A stretch of DNA of 64,000 nt from Granulicella sp. L46 (GTDB taxonomy: Bacteria > Acidobacteriota > Terriglobia > Terriglobales > Acidobacteriaceae): NCBI RefSeq assembly GCF_009765785.1, contig NZ_LMUT01000002.1, positions 157,500 to 221,499 on the forward strand, written 5' to 3'. Positions 16,389 through 26,200 of this stretch are shown in pieces. The notes beneath the pieces were generated by a model. That model saw only the letters and a program-made list of their open reading frames with translations. It had not been told where the DNA came from and made no database searches. Position 1 is the first letter of the stretch. Each line of letters begins with the position of its first letter. The translations under genes and the position numbers were made by a program.

Positions 16389-17443
16389 GGCTTCACCGTT
16401 TCCGTTGTGCCCTCTGAGGGCGTTGTTGGAGCTGCTTCCCCGCTTGTAGCTGTGACGAGTGTCTGCTGCACGCGGTAGTTCGATTGCATATTCTTGATAA
16501 ATTCCACGAGGTCGATCAAACCGTCTTCGCTAATCTGGCCTTGATACGTCGGCATGATCGGCGCAAAGCCCGCAGTCACATGTTCCGACGGGTTCAAAAT
16601 GGCGTTGCGCAGATAGGCATCATCCACCAGAATTTGCCGTCCGTCGGTCAGCGTCAGCTTGGAACCATAGACGCCTGCGAGGCTTGGTCCCCGTGCCGCC
16701 GCGGTGCCGTTGTGGCAGGAGTTGCAGCCCATGCTCGCAAACAAACGTTCGCCATTTTGCGCCAGGCTCTGACCGGAGTTCGACTGCTCGAGCCACTTCT
16801 TATAATCCCCGGGAGTCATCACCGTGACTTCGCCGATCATGCCGGAGTGCTGTGTGCCGCAATACTGCGTGCAGAACAGGTGATAGGTTCCCACCTGCGT
16901 CGCCTCAAACCACACCGTCGAATAGCGTCCAGGAATCACTTCGCGCTTAATGCGAAAGTCAGGAATCGAGAAGCTGTGGAACACATCTTGCGAAATCATC
17001 GTTAGCTGGATCGGCTTGCCCGTTGGAACATGCAGGGCATTAATCTCATGCTGGCCGCCCGGATGCTCCGCCTTCCACATCCACTGCTTGCCCACGATAT
17101 AGATGTTCATCGCGTTCGTCGGTGGATCATAGATGCGGAAATAAAGCAGCGCGCCCCACACGAACGTAACCAGGAATATTGCGAGTGGAATAATCGTCCA
17201 CGTTGCTTCGAGCAGCGTCGATCCTTCAATCTGGGTCGCGACCGGATTCTTCTCGCGCCGATAACGAACCGAGAAGACGAGCAGCAGGATTGCTACAAAC
17301 GTCGTCCCGAAAATCGTCATCGCCACCAGGAAGAAGTACAGCGCATCGACATACGGCGCAATGCCGCTCGCCTCCGCCGGAAACAGCGCCGAAGCGTGCA
17401 GCCAATGAACTAGAAATTGCCACAGTACTGGACTAAGTCCCAT
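16385..17443 (-). CDS. ctaC: Cytochrome c oxidase subunit II with fused cytochrome c domain (caa3-type)
   Basis: 352 residues. Two N-terminal helices are followed by a cupredoxin domain with the CuA ligands in [18 protein letters not shown]-terminal class I cytochrome c domain (from about 230) has haem motif CNSCH and the distal Met in [10 protein letters not shown]. This fusion defines caa3-type oxidases, which take electrons directly from a membrane partner, consistent with the neighbouring Alternative Complex III genes. It starts 4 bp after the SCO gene stop with AAAGG upstream. Confidence 0.96.
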   Translation of the reverse strand: MGLSPVLWQFLVHWLHASALFPAEASGIAPYVDALYFFLVAMTIFGTTFVAILLLVFSVRYRREKNPVATQIEGSTLLEATWTIIPLAIFLVTFVWGALLYFRIYDPPTNAMNIYIVGKQWMWKAEHPGGQHEINALHVPTGKPIQLTMISQDVFHSFSIPDFRIKREVIPGRYSTVWFEATQVGTYHLFCTQYCGTQHSGMIGEVTVMTPGDYKKWLEQSNSGQSLAQNGERLFASMGCNSCHNGTAAARGPSLAGVYGSKLTLTDGRQILVDDAYLRNAILNPSEHVTAGFAPIMPTYQGQISEDGLIDLVEFIKNMQSNYRVQQTLVTATSGEAAPTTPSEGTTETVKP

Positions 17444-17446
17444 CGT

Positions 17447-18385
17447 TTAGCCTTTATCCATTTCACCGGACTTTTTTTTGCCCGGCTGAGGTATGTCTTG
17501 TTCGCGCGCAAGCTGGATATCGCGTCGAAACATTAAAAAGATGAAGCCGCCCAGCGACGCTACCGTAACAATACCGCCTAGCTGTACGACACGCACAACC
17601 ATCAGGGAATGCTTGTCGGTCTGCGGATCGTAGCGGTAGCAGTACGTCAGAATGTTCGCAACACGCGATCCGATTCGGTTTCCCGAAGCGTCGACGAGGC
17701 CCAGCAGTACGTCCTTCGGCGAGTACTCCACACCCAGGTAGTACTGCGCCAGCCTGCCCTGCGGCGTCGCGATCTCAATCGAACTCGCGTGCGCATACTG
17801 TGTCAGCCGGCCGTCCGGTCCCGGTACCCGCACATACCCAAAGCCCACGGTCTTTGTTACGGCATTAATTGCCGGTTCCTGACCGGTCAGATAGTGCCAG
17901 CCGGCAGCAGTCTCCGGATGACCATAGCGGCGCAAGTAGAAGGCCTTCTTCTCCGCAGCCAGCTTCGGCGTCTCCGTCGGATCGATGCTGATGATGACAA
18001 TCTGAAAGTCTTTCCCCGGCACAAGGTGCACCATCTCGAGCGCGCTGGTGAGCCCGTCCATCTCCTCCGAACACAACATCGGGCAGTTGTAATAAACCGT
18101 CGTCAGCACCACGGGATGCTTGCCGTCGAAGTACTTCGCCAGCGTCACCGGCTTACCCTCGTCGTCGACGAACGGCGCATCGAGCGGCAGTTGCGAATTC
18201 AAGTGCTGCGTGACCTGTACCTTGCTCAACACCGTCGGAAGCTGGTCATTCAGATTCTCGCCCTCGGTCTTCTCGCCAGTAGCGGAGACCTGCGCATGTC
18301 CCTGCAGCGGCATGGCCATTAAACCAAGCGCGAGGGTCAACCCCATCAGGGTTTTCATGCTGCGAGTTGTGCATCCTGCGATCAC
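17447..18385 (-). CDS. SCO1/SenC/PrrC-type copper chaperone
   Basis: A thioredoxin-fold protein that delivers copper to the CuA site of subunit II. 312 residues: a signal peptide, a redox/copper motif CPMLC, the third ligand His in QYAHASSIE, and an unusual C-terminal transmembrane helix (GGIVTVASLGGFIFLMF) with a basic tail. The GTG at 18385 is taken as the start because CAGGAGAGCAGGAAAGC lies just before it; the in-frame ATG at 18358 has no such site. Placed immediately before ctaC, as expected for its job. Confidence 0.92.
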   Translation of the reverse strand: MIAGCTTRSMKTLMGLTLALGLMAMPLQGHAQVSATGEKTEGENLNDQLPTVLSKVQVTQHLNSQLPLDAPFVDDEGKPVTLAKYFDGKHPVVLTTVYYNCPMLCSEEMDGLTSALEMVHLVPGKDFQIVIISIDPTETPKLAAEKKAFYLRRYGHPETAAGWHYLTGQEPAINAVTKTVGFGYVRVPGPDGRLTQYAHASSIEIATPQGRLAQYYLGVEYSPKDVLLGLVDASGNRIGSRVANILTYCYRYDPQTDKHSLMVVRVVQLGGIVTVASLGGFIFLMFRRDIQLAREQDIPQPGKKKSGEMDKG

Positions 18386-18412
18386 GCTTTCCTGCTCTCC
18401 TGAAATCCAGTC

Positions 18413-19090
18413 CTACTGCTTGCCCTCAGCATGGTTGTATTCGTTCTTCTCTTCGCGAGCTTCGATAGTCTGAAGCTCATAACCCGTCCGCGCGAAGCCA
18501 TCAGTCAGCGGAGCCGTCACCATGGGCGTATGCTCGCCAGCCATCAATGCCGTTGCCTGCTCTTGCTTCGTCGCCTGCGGCAGCCCGCGCTGAAGGATCA
18601 ACTGCATCGCGCGATCGATTGGAATGCGAATCGCACCCGCAGGCAGATCCTGCGAGCTGCTGTTGTAGTTCAGCAGCAGATCTTCGCGCGCGTGGAGGTC
18701 GGCAAGATCCTGGTTGCCGTCGTCGGTCTCAAGCCGCGGCGTCGGAAATACCTGGGTCATCTGCGATAGTTGACGCTGCTCCATAACGGCATTCGAGGTT
18801 AGGTCTTCGCGCTTCTCGCCGCGTGGCGTTGCTCCCAGTGTCACCGGCTGCGAGTGCCACTTGTCCGGCTCGCCATCGTGCTTCACCAGCGCGTAGTTGA
18901 TCGCCTTGCCCATTGCGAAGCAGAAAAAGAAGAAGATAATGACGAAGCCCGACAAGCCCGCAAGGAACGTAATGATGCCGCCAATGCTGACATCCTCCGT
19001 CTCGTAGCCCGGGTGTTCGCTATCGTGCTTGGGCGAAGAGTGCGCCTGCACTCCCTCTGGCTGCCCCATGTCGTGTCCCTCAGTGTGCAT
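18413..19090 (-). CDS. One-helix protein of the ACIII-oxidase operon, unknown function
   Basis: 225 residues. An acidic/His head (residues 1-33) precedes one strongly hydrophobic helix (IGGIITFLAGLSGFVIIFFFF) and a soluble tail of about 165 residues. The tail contains PTPRLETDD and LNYNSSSQDLPAGAIRIPIDRAMQLILQRGLP. The phrase around IPIDRAM is often seen in small proteins of acidobacterial ACIII clusters, as far as I recall. It overlaps the actF stop by 11 bp; a second ATG at 19069 also has a good ribosome site. Position suggests an assembly factor or an extra subunit linking ACIII to the oxidase. No cofactor motif is visible. Confidence 0.75.
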   Translation of the reverse strand: MHTEGHDMGQPEGVQAHSSPKHDSEHPGYETEDVSIGGIITFLAGLSGFVIIFFFFCFAMGKAINYALVKHDGEPDKWHSQPVTLGATPRGEKREDLTSNAVMEQRQLSQMTQVFPTPRLETDDGNQDLADLHAREDLLLNYNSSSQDLPAGAIRIPIDRAMQLILQRGLPQATKQEQATALMAGEHTPMVTAPLTDGFARTGYELQTIEAREEKNEYNHAEGKQ

Positions 19091-20420
19091 GTTCAGGCTC
19101 CAAAAGCTCTTCTGTGTGCGGATCGTTCACGTTGATCAGCGGCCGCTTCTTCAGCTCGGTCAGATAGAACCACATCCAGACCGCAACCACGGAGATCGGC
19201 ACGGTCACGTACGCCAAAATTCCAACGTTGCCTGCAATGTGCAGGTTGCTCGCAGCGTCCTTGAAGTTCGGCTCGATCAGCCAGAACATATCGATCAACC
19301 GAGCCACCAGCATGAAGCTGCATAGCCAGATCATCTTGTGCTTCGAGCGCTTGATGTCGCGCGACAGCAGCAGGCAGAACGGAATGATCCAGTGGCAGAT
19401 CACATCCAGCGAGCAAATCACCCACCATCCGCCATGGATACGGTGCAGATACCAGGGAATCTCGTCGGGCACATTGCCGGACCAGATAATCAGAAACTCC
19501 GCGAACGTAAGGTAGATGTTCAGCATCGTAAAAGCGAATGCCAGCTTGCCCAGATCGTGCTGCTCGGTGATCCGTAACATCGTCTTCATCGGCTCATAGC
19601 GCGAGAGCAGCACCAGCGTCAGAATGCCGAGCGCCAACACCCCATATCCCTGCGCCACCAGAAACTGCAGCCCATACACCGACGAGTACCACGTCACGTC
19701 CAGCGATTTCACGAACAAGATTACGAAGTCGGTCATGAGAATGACGTACAGCAAAATCGACGGTCCCGAAAGATTCTCAAACCGCGTCCGCCACTTGTCG
19801 AAGCTCGCCAGCGTGCCTGCCGTGGGATCCTGGTCTCGCTGCACAGACCAGTGGTTCAAAATTGTGATCACCAACGCCATAAAGCCGAGCACGATCACCG
19901 CCTGCACCACGGCGCCAGTTGGGTTGAGCATCGCCTGCTTGGAGTTGGCCGTCAACTGCTGTTCCTGCGTCATGAAGCCGTTCTTATACGCCCACAACGT
20001 TGCCGATGCATTCGGGTACTTCGCCCACTGATACAGGTGCTTCATCAGCAGCAGTACCGGTAGAAGCATGACGATAATCACCCAGATAGTGCGCGTCATC
20101 GCTTCCAGCGGGCGCCGAAGGATCTGCCCCCACTTACCGCCCGACACATACTGCACCATCAGAAATGCCAGCGCTCCGCCAACAAAGTTGAAGCACGTCA
20201 TAAAGCCCATCAGGTACGCGCGCAGCAGGTGCTCGCGGCCGCCTGGAACAAATAAAAAGACCAGCGAGATCAAGCCGAAGGCGACCGCCACAATCGCCGC
20301 GCGCGTGCGCCACGTCAAGACGACGTCGGGTGCTGCCAGGACAGCAGGCAGCGTGCGCGGACCGTGGTGTGCGTGTCCCAGCGTCAAATCCGCTCCGTGA
20401 TGTTCGTTTGCCATTTCCAT
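19080..20420 (-). CDS. actF: Alternative Complex III subunit ActF (NrfD-like membrane subunit)
   Basis: 446 residues with about ten helices and a His-rich N-terminal tail (HHGADLTLGHAHHG). It is the ActF-type paralogue of ActC, an integral membrane subunit of the quinol:cytochrome c oxidoreductase. Conserved stretches include SGPSILLYVILMTDFVI and HRIHGGWWVICSLDVICHW. It carries no cofactor itself. It lies 59 bp downstream of actE and overlaps the next gene. The ATG at 20420 is preceded by GAAGGCG; Met3 would serve as well. Confidence 0.92.
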   Translation of the reverse strand: MEMANEHHGADLTLGHAHHGPRTLPAVLAAPDVVLTWRTRAAIVAVAFGLISLVFLFVPGGREHLLRAYLMGFMTCFNFVGGALAFLMVQYVSGGKWGQILRRPLEAMTRTIWVIIVMLLPVLLLMKHLYQWAKYPNASATLWAYKNGFMTQEQQLTANSKQAMLNPTGAVVQAVIVLGFMALVITILNHWSVQRDQDPTAGTLASFDKWRTRFENLSGPSILLYVILMTDFVILFVKSLDVTWYSSVYGLQFLVAQGYGVLALGILTLVLLSRYEPMKTMLRITEQHDLGKLAFAFTMLNIYLTFAEFLIIWSGNVPDEIPWYLHRIHGGWWVICSLDVICHWIIPFCLLLSRDIKRSKHKMIWLCSFMLVARLIDMFWLIEPNFKDAASNLHIAGNVGILAYVTVPISVVAVWMWFYLTELKKRPLINVNDPHTEELLEPEHAH

Positions 20421-20479
20421 GCGTCAGTCGCCTTCAATCCTGTAATTACAAATCCCAATTCCTGAAACCAAGTTCTGCC

Positions 20480-21328
20480 TTAGTACGGCTTGCCGTAAGG
20501 CGTGCCGTTCGAAACCGGGGCGGTGGGTTCACCGCCAGAGTCCCGCTGGCCTGAATTTTGTGTCGCGCCCTGTCCATAGTGCGCGCCGGCGCCCGATGGA
20601 GGCGTTCCCATCGGCTGTCCAGGGATCCCGTTATCCTGGTTGTTCGGCGTGCCGTAGATTGCGGTCGAAGGCAGCCCCCATGGATCCGCAAAGCCGTTCG
20701 GCATGCCAAGGTCATGCGCGATCGCGTGCAGATCCTCAACGTGCGCGCTCCCTGCGACATCACTCGGCTTAGCATCCTGGCTCAACTGCAGCGCACGAAT
20801 ATACGCAGCCACAGCCCAGCGATCTTCCGGTGTGAGCTGTGCCGAATAATCAGGCATCGCTCCATAACCGTTCGTCATCACCGCAAAGAAATGGCCCAGC
20901 GGCGCGTTGCGCAGACGGTCCGTATGGAAGTTGCCCGCCGGACGATAGCCGCGCTGCACAATCATTCCCTCGCCATTGCCCACCCGCGAGTGGCACGGCG
21001 TGCAATAGATGTTGTACCGCTCCTGGCCGCGCTGCAGCGTTGCTGCATTCAGTGGAATCGGCAGGCCATCGCCTTCTTTGCCGTCACTGATACCGGTGTA
21101 GAGGTACGTGTCCTCATCCATCTGATTTCGCGCCACGGTGTTTTCCACCTGGGGACGCGCCGACCGGCCATCCGCGAAAAACGATGTCCCGCGTTGAGGA
21201 ATAAACTTCGGCTGATTCTGCATGTCCTGCCGGCAGCCAGCCAGCACCAGCGCCGCCGCCATCGCACTCGCAGCAACGCTTGCACGCACCACCCGCCCGC
21301 ATCTCATATCTCGCATCTCGTATCTCAC
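20480..21328 (-). CDS. actE: Alternative Complex III subunit ActE (monohaem cytochrome c lipoprotein)
   Basis: 282 residues: lipoprotein signal with VLAGC near residue 32, a cytochrome c domain with CTPCH and the axial Met in GAMPDYSAQLTPEDRW, and a Gly/Pro/Asn-rich disordered tail (from about 220). ActE is the membrane-anchored cytochrome that passes electrons out of ACIII. The GTG at 21328 overlaps the actD stop (TAGTG) and has GGAGG ten bases upstream. The tail is longer than needed for the fold and may contact the oxidase. Confidence 0.92.
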   Translation of the reverse strand: MRYEMRDMRCGRVVRASVAASAMAAALVLAGCRQDMQNQPKFIPQRGTSFFADGRSARPQVENTVARNQMDEDTYLYTGISDGKEGDGLPIPLNAATLQRGQERYNIYCTPCHSRVGNGEGMIVQRGYRPAGNFHTDRLRNAPLGHFFAVMTNGYGAMPDYSAQLTPEDRWAVAAYIRALQLSQDAKPSDVAGSAHVEDLHAIAHDLGMPNGFADPWGLPSTAIYGTPNNQDNGIPGQPMGTPPSGAGAHYGQGATQNSGQRDSGGEPTAPVSNGTPYGKPY

Positions 21329-21844
21329 TAGTGGTCGACCTCCACAACGGAGACCGGCGAAAACTGCTCCAGAAATACCCGCGTCGCAACCGGCTCAAAC
21401 CGTGGGTCATTCGACTCCAGACACAAAAAGAACTTATCCGTCGTTGCTCCACTCGCAAAGTTTGGCGCATTGAACAGCGGATGATACAGCTGCGGCAATC
21501 CATTCAGCGCAATCATGCCAAACGCCGCCGAGAGGCCAGCAAACAAAATCGAAAAAAAAAAAAAACAACGGCATCGCGCGAATGTTCAGCGGATAGCCCC
21601 ACACGTTGACCCAAATCTCGAGCAGCGCTCCCGTCGTCAATCCGCACAGCCCGCCCAGCAGACATAGCAATGGAACGCGCGTTTTGTGGAACCGCAGCGC
21701 CTCCGCAGCTTGCTCTACCGGATACGGCGTGTAGCACTCCATGCGGCGATAGCCCGCACGGTGCGCCATCTCCGTCGCATGCACCAACTCACTCGGCGTA
21801 TTGAACTCGGCCAGCAGGCCGTACACTCCCTCGCGCGGCGGCAT
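21328..21844 (-). CDS. actD: Alternative Complex III subunit ActD, frameshifted at a homopolymer
   Basis: ActD (DUF3341) is a two-helix membrane subunit of ACIII. From ATG 21844 the frame reads through the conserved YGLLAEFNTP head and the first helix region to MPLFFFFF, then leaves the family pattern. The rest of the protein (ILFAGLSAAFGMIALNGLP to VSVVEVDH, stop 21328) lies in another frame. The switch falls in a run of 14 A (21552-21565; T on the coding strand). Thirteen or sixteen T would restore one frame of about 170 residues. Also, the Ser-Trp-Pro-containing segment that normally joins the two helices appears absent and is replaced by the T-run. All other genes of the operon are intact, so an assembly fault or slippage is as likely as true loss. 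Confidence 0.8.
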
Positions 21845-23283
21845 TAGAGCGCCTCCTGTGTAACAACTTCGGCATCAGCGCCACCAGGACGTACCTTCGT
21901 CTGCGGCAGCATCATCCGTATCTCCGACATCGGAATCATCGGCGCCAGCCGGGCAAACAGCAGGAACAGCGTGGTAAACAATCCCCACGTTCCAATGAAC
22001 AGCATGTAATCCCACTTGGTCGCACGATACGTGCCCCAGCTCGACGGCAGGTAGTCGCGATACAAGCTCGTCACAACGATGACGAACCGCTCGAACCACA
22101 TACCAATATTCACCACGAACGATAGGAAGAAGAGGTAGCCAACGTTCACGCGCAGCTTCCGGCTCCATAGCGTCGTCAGCGGAATCGCAATGTTGGTCAA
22201 GATGAGAATCCAGTACGCCCAGCCCATCGGCCCGAACATACGGTTCCACATCATGAAGAACTCCCAGTGGCTCGCCGAGTACCAGCTCATGAACACTTCC
22301 ATGCCGTACCCATAAGCCACAATCGAACCCGTCGCCAACATGACCTTCGCCATATTATCCAGATGCCGCAGCGTTACGAGATCCTCAAGGTGATAGAACT
22401 TGCGGATCGGAATCGCCAGCGTCAGCACCATGGCGAAGCCCGAATACACGGCACCAGCCACAAAGTAAGGCGGGAAAATCGTCGTGTGCCAACCAGCCAT
22501 GGCCGCGACCGCAAAGTCGAAGCTGATGGTCGTGTGCACAGAAAGCACCAGCGGCGTACTCAACCCCGCCAGCAGCAGCGATGCCGACTCATAGCGAATC
22601 CAGTGCCGCGTCGATCCACGCCAGCCGAGCGACAGAATTCCGTACACATACTTCGCCAGCGGCAGCTTCGCGCGATCCCTCAGCGTGCCCAAATCCGGAA
22701 CCATACCGATGTACCAGAACACCACCGAAATCGTCGCGTACGTCGACACCGCAAACACGTCCCAGGCCAGCGGGCTGCGGAATTGCGGCCACACGTTCAT
22801 CGAGTTCGGATACGGCAGCAGCCAGTAGCCCAGCCATGGACGCCCGATGTGCAGCAGCGGGAACATGCCTGCGCAGACCACGGCAAAGATCGTCATCGCT
22901 TCCGCAAATCTATTAATCGAGTTGCGCCAGGTCTGCTTGAACAGCAGCAAAATCGCCGAGATCAGCGTGCCTGCGTGGCCGATACCAATCCACCAGACGA
23001 AGTTGATGATCGCAAATCCCCATGCTCCCGGGATCGTAATGCCCCAGATCCCGACGCCCTTCAGCACCAGCCACGTCACCGCAATCACAACACCCAACGC
23101 GACCGTCGCAGCCAGGAACAAGCCGCCCATCCACGCGACCGGTGTGTTCGACGTCAAGACGATGCCGGCAATCTTCTGCGTCACACTCTTGAACGTGTGT
23201 CCCGGCGCGATGACCGCGTACTCGCCGGTACGCGGGTCAGTCATCGGGTCAACGATTTCGGGTACGGGTCCCTTGGTAGCCAT
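21844..23283 (-). CDS. actC: Alternative Complex III subunit ActC (NrfD-like membrane subunit)
   Basis: 479 residues and about ten transmembrane helices of the NrfD/PsrC type; the likely site of menaquinol oxidation together with ActB. Helices such as WWIGIGHAGTLISAILLLF and FAVAAMAGWHTTIFPPYFVAGA carry the conserved polar residues of the quinol pocket. The stop shares its last base with the actD start, and the start overlaps the actB stop by one base, so translation of the three is closely coupled. Confidence 0.94.
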   Translation of the reverse strand: MATKGPVPEIVDPMTDPRTGEYAVIAPGHTFKSVTQKIAGIVLTSNTPVAWMGGLFLAATVALGVVIAVTWLVLKGVGIWGITIPGAWGFAIINFVWWIGIGHAGTLISAILLLFKQTWRNSINRFAEAMTIFAVVCAGMFPLLHIGRPWLGYWLLPYPNSMNVWPQFRSPLAWDVFAVSTYATISVVFWYIGMVPDLGTLRDRAKLPLAKYVYGILSLGWRGSTRHWIRYESASLLLAGLSTPLVLSVHTTISFDFAVAAMAGWHTTIFPPYFVAGAVYSGFAMVLTLAIPIRKFYHLEDLVTLRHLDNMAKVMLATGSIVAYGYGMEVFMSWYSASHWEFFMMWNRMFGPMGWAYWILILTNIAIPLTTLWSRKLRVNVGYLFFLSFVVNIGMWFERFVIVVTSLYRDYLPSSWGTYRATKWDYMLFIGTWGLFTTLFLLFARLAPMIPMSEIRMMLPQTKVRPGGADAEVVTQEAL

Positions 23284-26200
23284 TAGGCAAGCTCCGCATT
23301 CGGGTTGATGACGCCAGCGGTATACGTTGTTCGCGGGCGGTAGTTCAGATCTGCAAGCACCTGGTAGTCGCGCTCTTCGGCCTTGCGTTGCACCACGCGC
23401 GACTTCGGATCATTCAAGTTGCCGAAGACGATTGCATCGGTCGGGCACGCCTGCTGGCACGCCGTCAAAATCTCTCCATCCTCAATCGCGCGATTGTTCT
23501 TATCGGCCTCAATCTTCACCGCCTCGATGCGCTGGATGCAGTAGCTGCACTTCTCCATCACACCGCGCGACCGCACCGACACATCCGGATTGCGCATGAA
23601 CTTCAAGCTCTCCGTGTCGTAATCGGAGTACAGCAGGAAGTTAAACCGGCGCACCTTGTACGGGCAATTATTCGAGCAATACCTCGTCCCAACGCAACGG
23701 TTATAAACCATCGTGTTGATGCCTTCAGGCGTGTGTACCGTCGCGCCCACCGGGCAAACCTGTTCGCAGCCCGCGCTCTCGCAGTGCTGGCAGAGCATCG
23801 GCTGAAAGTGTGCCGACGGCGCATGCAGATCGCCTTCAAAATACGTATCGATGCGCATCCATTGCATGATGCGGCCAATCTTCACCTGCTCGCGACCGAC
23901 GACCGCAATGTTGTTCTCCGCATAGCAGCTCACCACGCACGCGTTGCAGCCCACGCAGGAGTTCAGATCAATCGACATCCCCCACTTGTTCTGCAGCACC
24001 TTGCCCGCGCTGACCTCTTCGATATGGTCATAACGCCAGTTGTCCGGCCAGAAACTCTCCTCGTGAGGAACTGCTTCGCCTTGCGGGTTATATCCAACCT
24101 TGTTCACCAGCGTGCCATTCGAATCCTTCGTGCCCGTGTGAGCGAAGTCAGGATTCTTCATCGCCTCTTCGTAGGTCGCGTAGCGGATGATCGATCGCTC
24201 CATCGCCTCGTGTCCCGCCAGCGAGTACGTGCCATCCTTGTCCGACAACGGATGCTCGAGATCGCGCTGCGCATACGCCCCGCGATGTTCGATGTTATGC
24301 ACCTTCGTGACGCACAGATCGTACGTTCCGTGACCGCGCGCGATCGTCAAACCACTGGCAGAGAGTGGCCCATCGGTCGTCCGCAGTGAATACGCATTGA
24401 ACCCGACACCAGCGGCCACACGTCCGGCTTCCGCACGCCGGCCCGATCCCAGCTGCACCGTCACCACATCGTTCGGATGTCCAGGCGACATCAGCACCGG
24501 CGTAATAATCTTGCGGCCGTTGAGCGTCAGCTCAATCGCCTCATTCTCCTCAATGCCCAGCTTGCCCATCAGGTCCATGTTCATGAGCGCGGCGTTATCC
24601 CAGCTCATGCTCGTCACCTGACGAGGCAGCTCCTGCAGCCAGCCATTATTCGCATAGCGGCCGTCATACACCGAAGAATCTGGCTTGAAGCTGATTTCGA
24701 TCCCGGTGCCCGCCGTCGCTGGAGTTGTCGTTCCGCCCTTCGGCGCGCCCAGCGTCTTCGGCGTAAACGCCGTGTTCGCAACCCAGCCATCATGCAGCGC
24801 CTTGCGCCACGCCAGTTCGAATGGAGTGTTGGCGGCAGCCAGACCCAGCGCAGCCTTCGACGCTTGATCCGGAGACACGCTCGTCGCGCCCTTCGCCGCA
24901 CCCGCCGCCGGAGCAGCAGCACTTGTTGCCGCCGCACCTCCGCCCGTCAGATACGTCTTCGCATTCGCCAGCACCACGTCGTATGCGCTCACCGAAGGAT
25001 CCAGCAGCGTCTGCAACACGTCATGCGCGCTCTTGCCCGCATACAGCGGCTCAATCATCGGCTGCACAATCGAGATCGTCCCGTCATACGCACGCGCGTC
25101 CGACCAGCTCTCCAGGTAATGCGCCTTGTTGATGTGCCACGTCGAGTAGAAGCCCGTCTCATCGACATGCGAACCCAGGTGCACCGAGTTCGGCACCTTA
25201 TTGAACGCAACCTCAAACGCCAGGTCTACCGGAGCGTTGTACAGCGGGTTGACGCCCAGCATCACCAGCCACTGCACCTTGCCCGCGTTCATGTCCGCAA
25301 CCAGCGCCTTCAGGTCCGATACATGCTCGCTCGGCATCGGCACCACTGTCTCCGTGTAGAAGACCGTCTTGCCAACCGCTCCCTGCGATCCATTCACCGT
25401 CAGCGCGGCCGCGTGCGCCGCCTGCGAGCTTCCCGGCCCAACGATGACCGCAAACCGTCCACCCGATTTCTTGATGTCCGCTGTGACAGCAGCCAGAAAC
25501 TTCTGTGCCTCAGGATTGCTCAGCGTCGAGTTTCCACCCGTCAGCGCATTCGCAAATTGGTCAATCTCGCTAGGCTTCAGCGCCAACCGGTGCTCCGCCT
25601 TGAAGCCCGTCACCGTCGGCGCAGTCTCTACGACGTACAGCCGGTTCATCGGCTTATCTTTATCGAACCGGTGCCGCTCCGCCCACGCAGCCGACATCGG
25701 CAGGAATCCCGGGAACCCAATCCCACCAAGGAAATCCGCGTCGAGCGCGAGAATTACATCCGCATCCTCGAGCTTGTATTGCGTGTCGTAATAATCACCA
25801 AACGCAGCCTTCGACGCAGCGCGTCCCGCATCCTGGTTCACCGGCTCATACTGCACCAGCTTCGCCTGCGGATACTTCGCCTGCACCGCTTTCCACTGCC
25901 CGGCCAGCGTTGGCGACGTGACGGTCTCGGACAGGAACACCACGCCCTCACCCGTCTTCGTCCCAGCAACCGCCTTCGCAAACTGCTCCTGGAATTCATT
26001 GAAGCCCGCCTGCTCGCCGCGGAAGCGCGGGAACTGCGAACGGTCGGGATCATACAAATCCAGCAACGACGCCTGCGTAAATCCGTCCGACTTACCCTTC
26101 ACAATCGGGTGTTCCGGATTGCCCTCAAGCTTGATCGGCCTGAACGCATCCGACTTCACCAGCACCGGGATCGCGCCTGTCGGAAACGGATGCGCCGTAG

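Noticed and set aside
22267-23286. 339-codon open frame on the + strand
   Set aside because: Complement of actC, Arg/His-rich, no recognisable fold.
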